A stretch of DNA of 7,756 bases from an uncultured Clostridium sp. (GTDB lineage Bacteria > Bacillota_A > Clostridia > TANB77 > CAG-508): NCBI GenBank assembly GCA_951800935.1, contig CATOLW010000049.1, positions 1 to 7,756 of the forward strand, in the 5' to 3' direction. Each line of letters opens with the position of its first letter. The first letter of the stretch is position 1. The notes beneath the pieces are model-generated. The model had not been told where the DNA came from and searched no databases. It worked only from the letters and a program-made list of their open reading frames with translations. Shown piece by piece: positions 7,051 to 7,756 of this stretch. The position numbers and the translations under genes were made by a program.

Positions 7051-7124
7051 TGAATTTACTTTTTGTTACTAAAAGTTAATATTGTTGTAACATTCCTGTA
7101 ATATTTATTCTTTTTATAAAAAAG

Positions 7125-7141
7125 TTTCTATATTTTTTTAC
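7125..7141 (-). repeat. 17-bp direct repeat, copy 1
   Basis: This is the same 17-base sequence, GTAAAAAAATATAGAAA, as at 7003-6987. It starts 15 bases after the stop of the HAD gene. The two copies flank the promoter. Confidence 0.45.
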
Positions 7142-7156
7142 TTGTATTTCTTTTAG

Positions 7157-7756
7157 TTAGCAAAATTTTTCTAATGCTTTTGCTACCCCATCTTCTTTAT
7201 TAGATGTTGTTATATAATCAGCAATTCTGGTTATTTCTGGCGTACTTCCTGCCATTGCTATACCTAATCCCGCTTCTTGTATCATTTTTTTGTCATTTAC
7301 ATTATCTCCAATTGCAATCACTTCTTCTTTTGAAATGTCTAGTTTTTCTATTAAATATTCTAAAGCCCCCCATTTATCCACATTTTGTACGGTTATTTCT
7401 GTATAGTAATATTCCACTGTAATTTCTTCTGTTCCCTGCCTAATGGTCTTTCTAGACATATGGGAAACATCTAACACTTCAATTCCCTCTACTTTTCTTA
7501 ATTTTCTTATAATCGATTGAAATACATTTTTATTTTCATCACAAATTGTCATCTTTAAAAATTTTTCATCTTTTTTATACTTTACATATTCATACATATT
7601 TTCGACTATACTAATTTTAGTTTGTTTACTTTCTTCTTTTTTCAAGTTTTCTTTTTGATAATATAAAACATTATATTTTAATGCAGTTGCTAAAATAGTC
7701 TGGTCTGTGTAAACATTATAAGAAATACTATTTTCTTCACATATTTTAATAATTTC
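7157..7756 (-). CDS. Cof-type HAD-superfamily phosphatase, N-terminus beyond the right edge
   Basis: Two hundred codons are visible, open to the window edge and ending at TAA (7159-7157). These Mg-dependent phosphatases (Cof/YidA-like, class IIB) usually act on sugar phosphates or flavin intermediates in the cytosol. The visible part starts in the cap domain (SYNVYTDQTILATALKYNVL, then TKISIVENMYEY) and ends with HAD motifs III/IV: KLDISKEEVIAIGDNVNDKK, in which GDNVND carries the metal-binding aspartates, then GLGIAMAGSTPEITRIADYI. The DxDGT motif I would lie off the window. A TTG at 7645 is not the start, because matching cap-domain sequence continues upstream in the same frame. Substrate cannot be told. 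It is transcribed in the same direction as the pilus operon but is separated from it by a promoter, so functional linkage is doubtful. Confidence 0.88.
   Translation of the reverse strand, partial: EIIKICEENSISYNVYTDQTILATALKYNVLYYQKENLKKEESKQTKISIVENMYEYVKYKKDEKFLKMTICDENKNVFQSIIRKLRKVEGIEVLDVSHMSRKTIRQGTEEITVEYYYTEITVQNVDKWGALEYLIEKLDISKEEVIAIGDNVNDKKMIQEAGLGIAMAGSTPEITRIADYITTSNKEDGVAKALEKFC

Larger units (their letters stand above)
6961..7156. other. Intergenic region holding the operon promoter
   Basis: This is the only sizeable gap in the window. It is extremely AT-rich. It carries one promoter, a 17-bp exact direct repeat, two TTACA repeats 11 bases apart and the ribosome binding site of the cpaB-like gene. 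I see no convincing terminator hairpin for the HAD gene upstream and no RNA gene. Confidence 0.6.

Noticed and set aside
7105..7125. Possible terminator (CTTTTTTATAAAAAG) after the HAD gene
   Set aside because: The stem is only A-T pairs with no proper U-tract context, so it is too weak to call.
7643..7645. TTG as the start of the HAD phosphatase
   Set aside because: The frame stays open to the window edge and the upstream residues fit the Cof cap domain, so the gene is partial.

Overview
The window is a strongly AT-rich stretch in which every convincing gene lies on the minus strand, so transcription runs from high to low coordinates. AAGGAG-type ribosome binding sites, predominantly AGA arginine codons, short intergenic gaps and a Tad-type pilus cluster without an outer-membrane secretin suggest a low-GC Bacillota (clostridial or related, probably uncultured). 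This lineage call is inference and no marker gene fixes it.

Layout in order of transcription. The window opens inside the C-terminal part of a Cof-type HAD phosphatase (7756-7157). A 196-base intergenic stretch follows, with a good sigma-A-type promoter (7050-7022) and a 17-bp exact direct repeat. Next comes a tightly packed operon of Tad/Flp-like pilus genes: a CpaB/RcpC-like SAF-domain membrane protein (6960-5869), a TadZ-like ParA-fold protein with a degenerate P-loop (5851-5151), a second TadZ/ParA-type ATPase with a deviant Walker A motif (5148-4318), a membrane-anchored CpaF/TadA secretion ATPase (4294-2332), a large T2SSF-type inner-membrane platform that looks like TadB and TadC fused (2308-233), and a small pilin-like protein that runs off the left edge (210-1). 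Together they would make a motor (CpaF), its membrane platform, ParA-like localisation factors, an accessory membrane protein and a candidate filament subunit.

The most striking observation concerns reading frame. Two of the genes, cpaF-like and the first tadZ-like, are broken into overlapping open frames by three separate +1 frameshifts. All three sit at an in-frame CGG codon followed by A, and in every case coding resumes at the overlapping GGA, so one C is skipped or CGGA is read as a four-base codon. A hand census found no other in-frame CGG in roughly 2,480 codons here. Five CGGA tetramers that lie out of frame within coding sequence cause no disruption. This frame dependence argues against sequencing error or random decay. 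It fits an organism in which CGG is not read as arginine but triggers +1 frameshifting, or quadruplet decoding of CGGA, most likely inserting glycine. In CpaF the shift falls exactly at the Gly of the Walker B Gly-Glu pair, so an active motor would need it.
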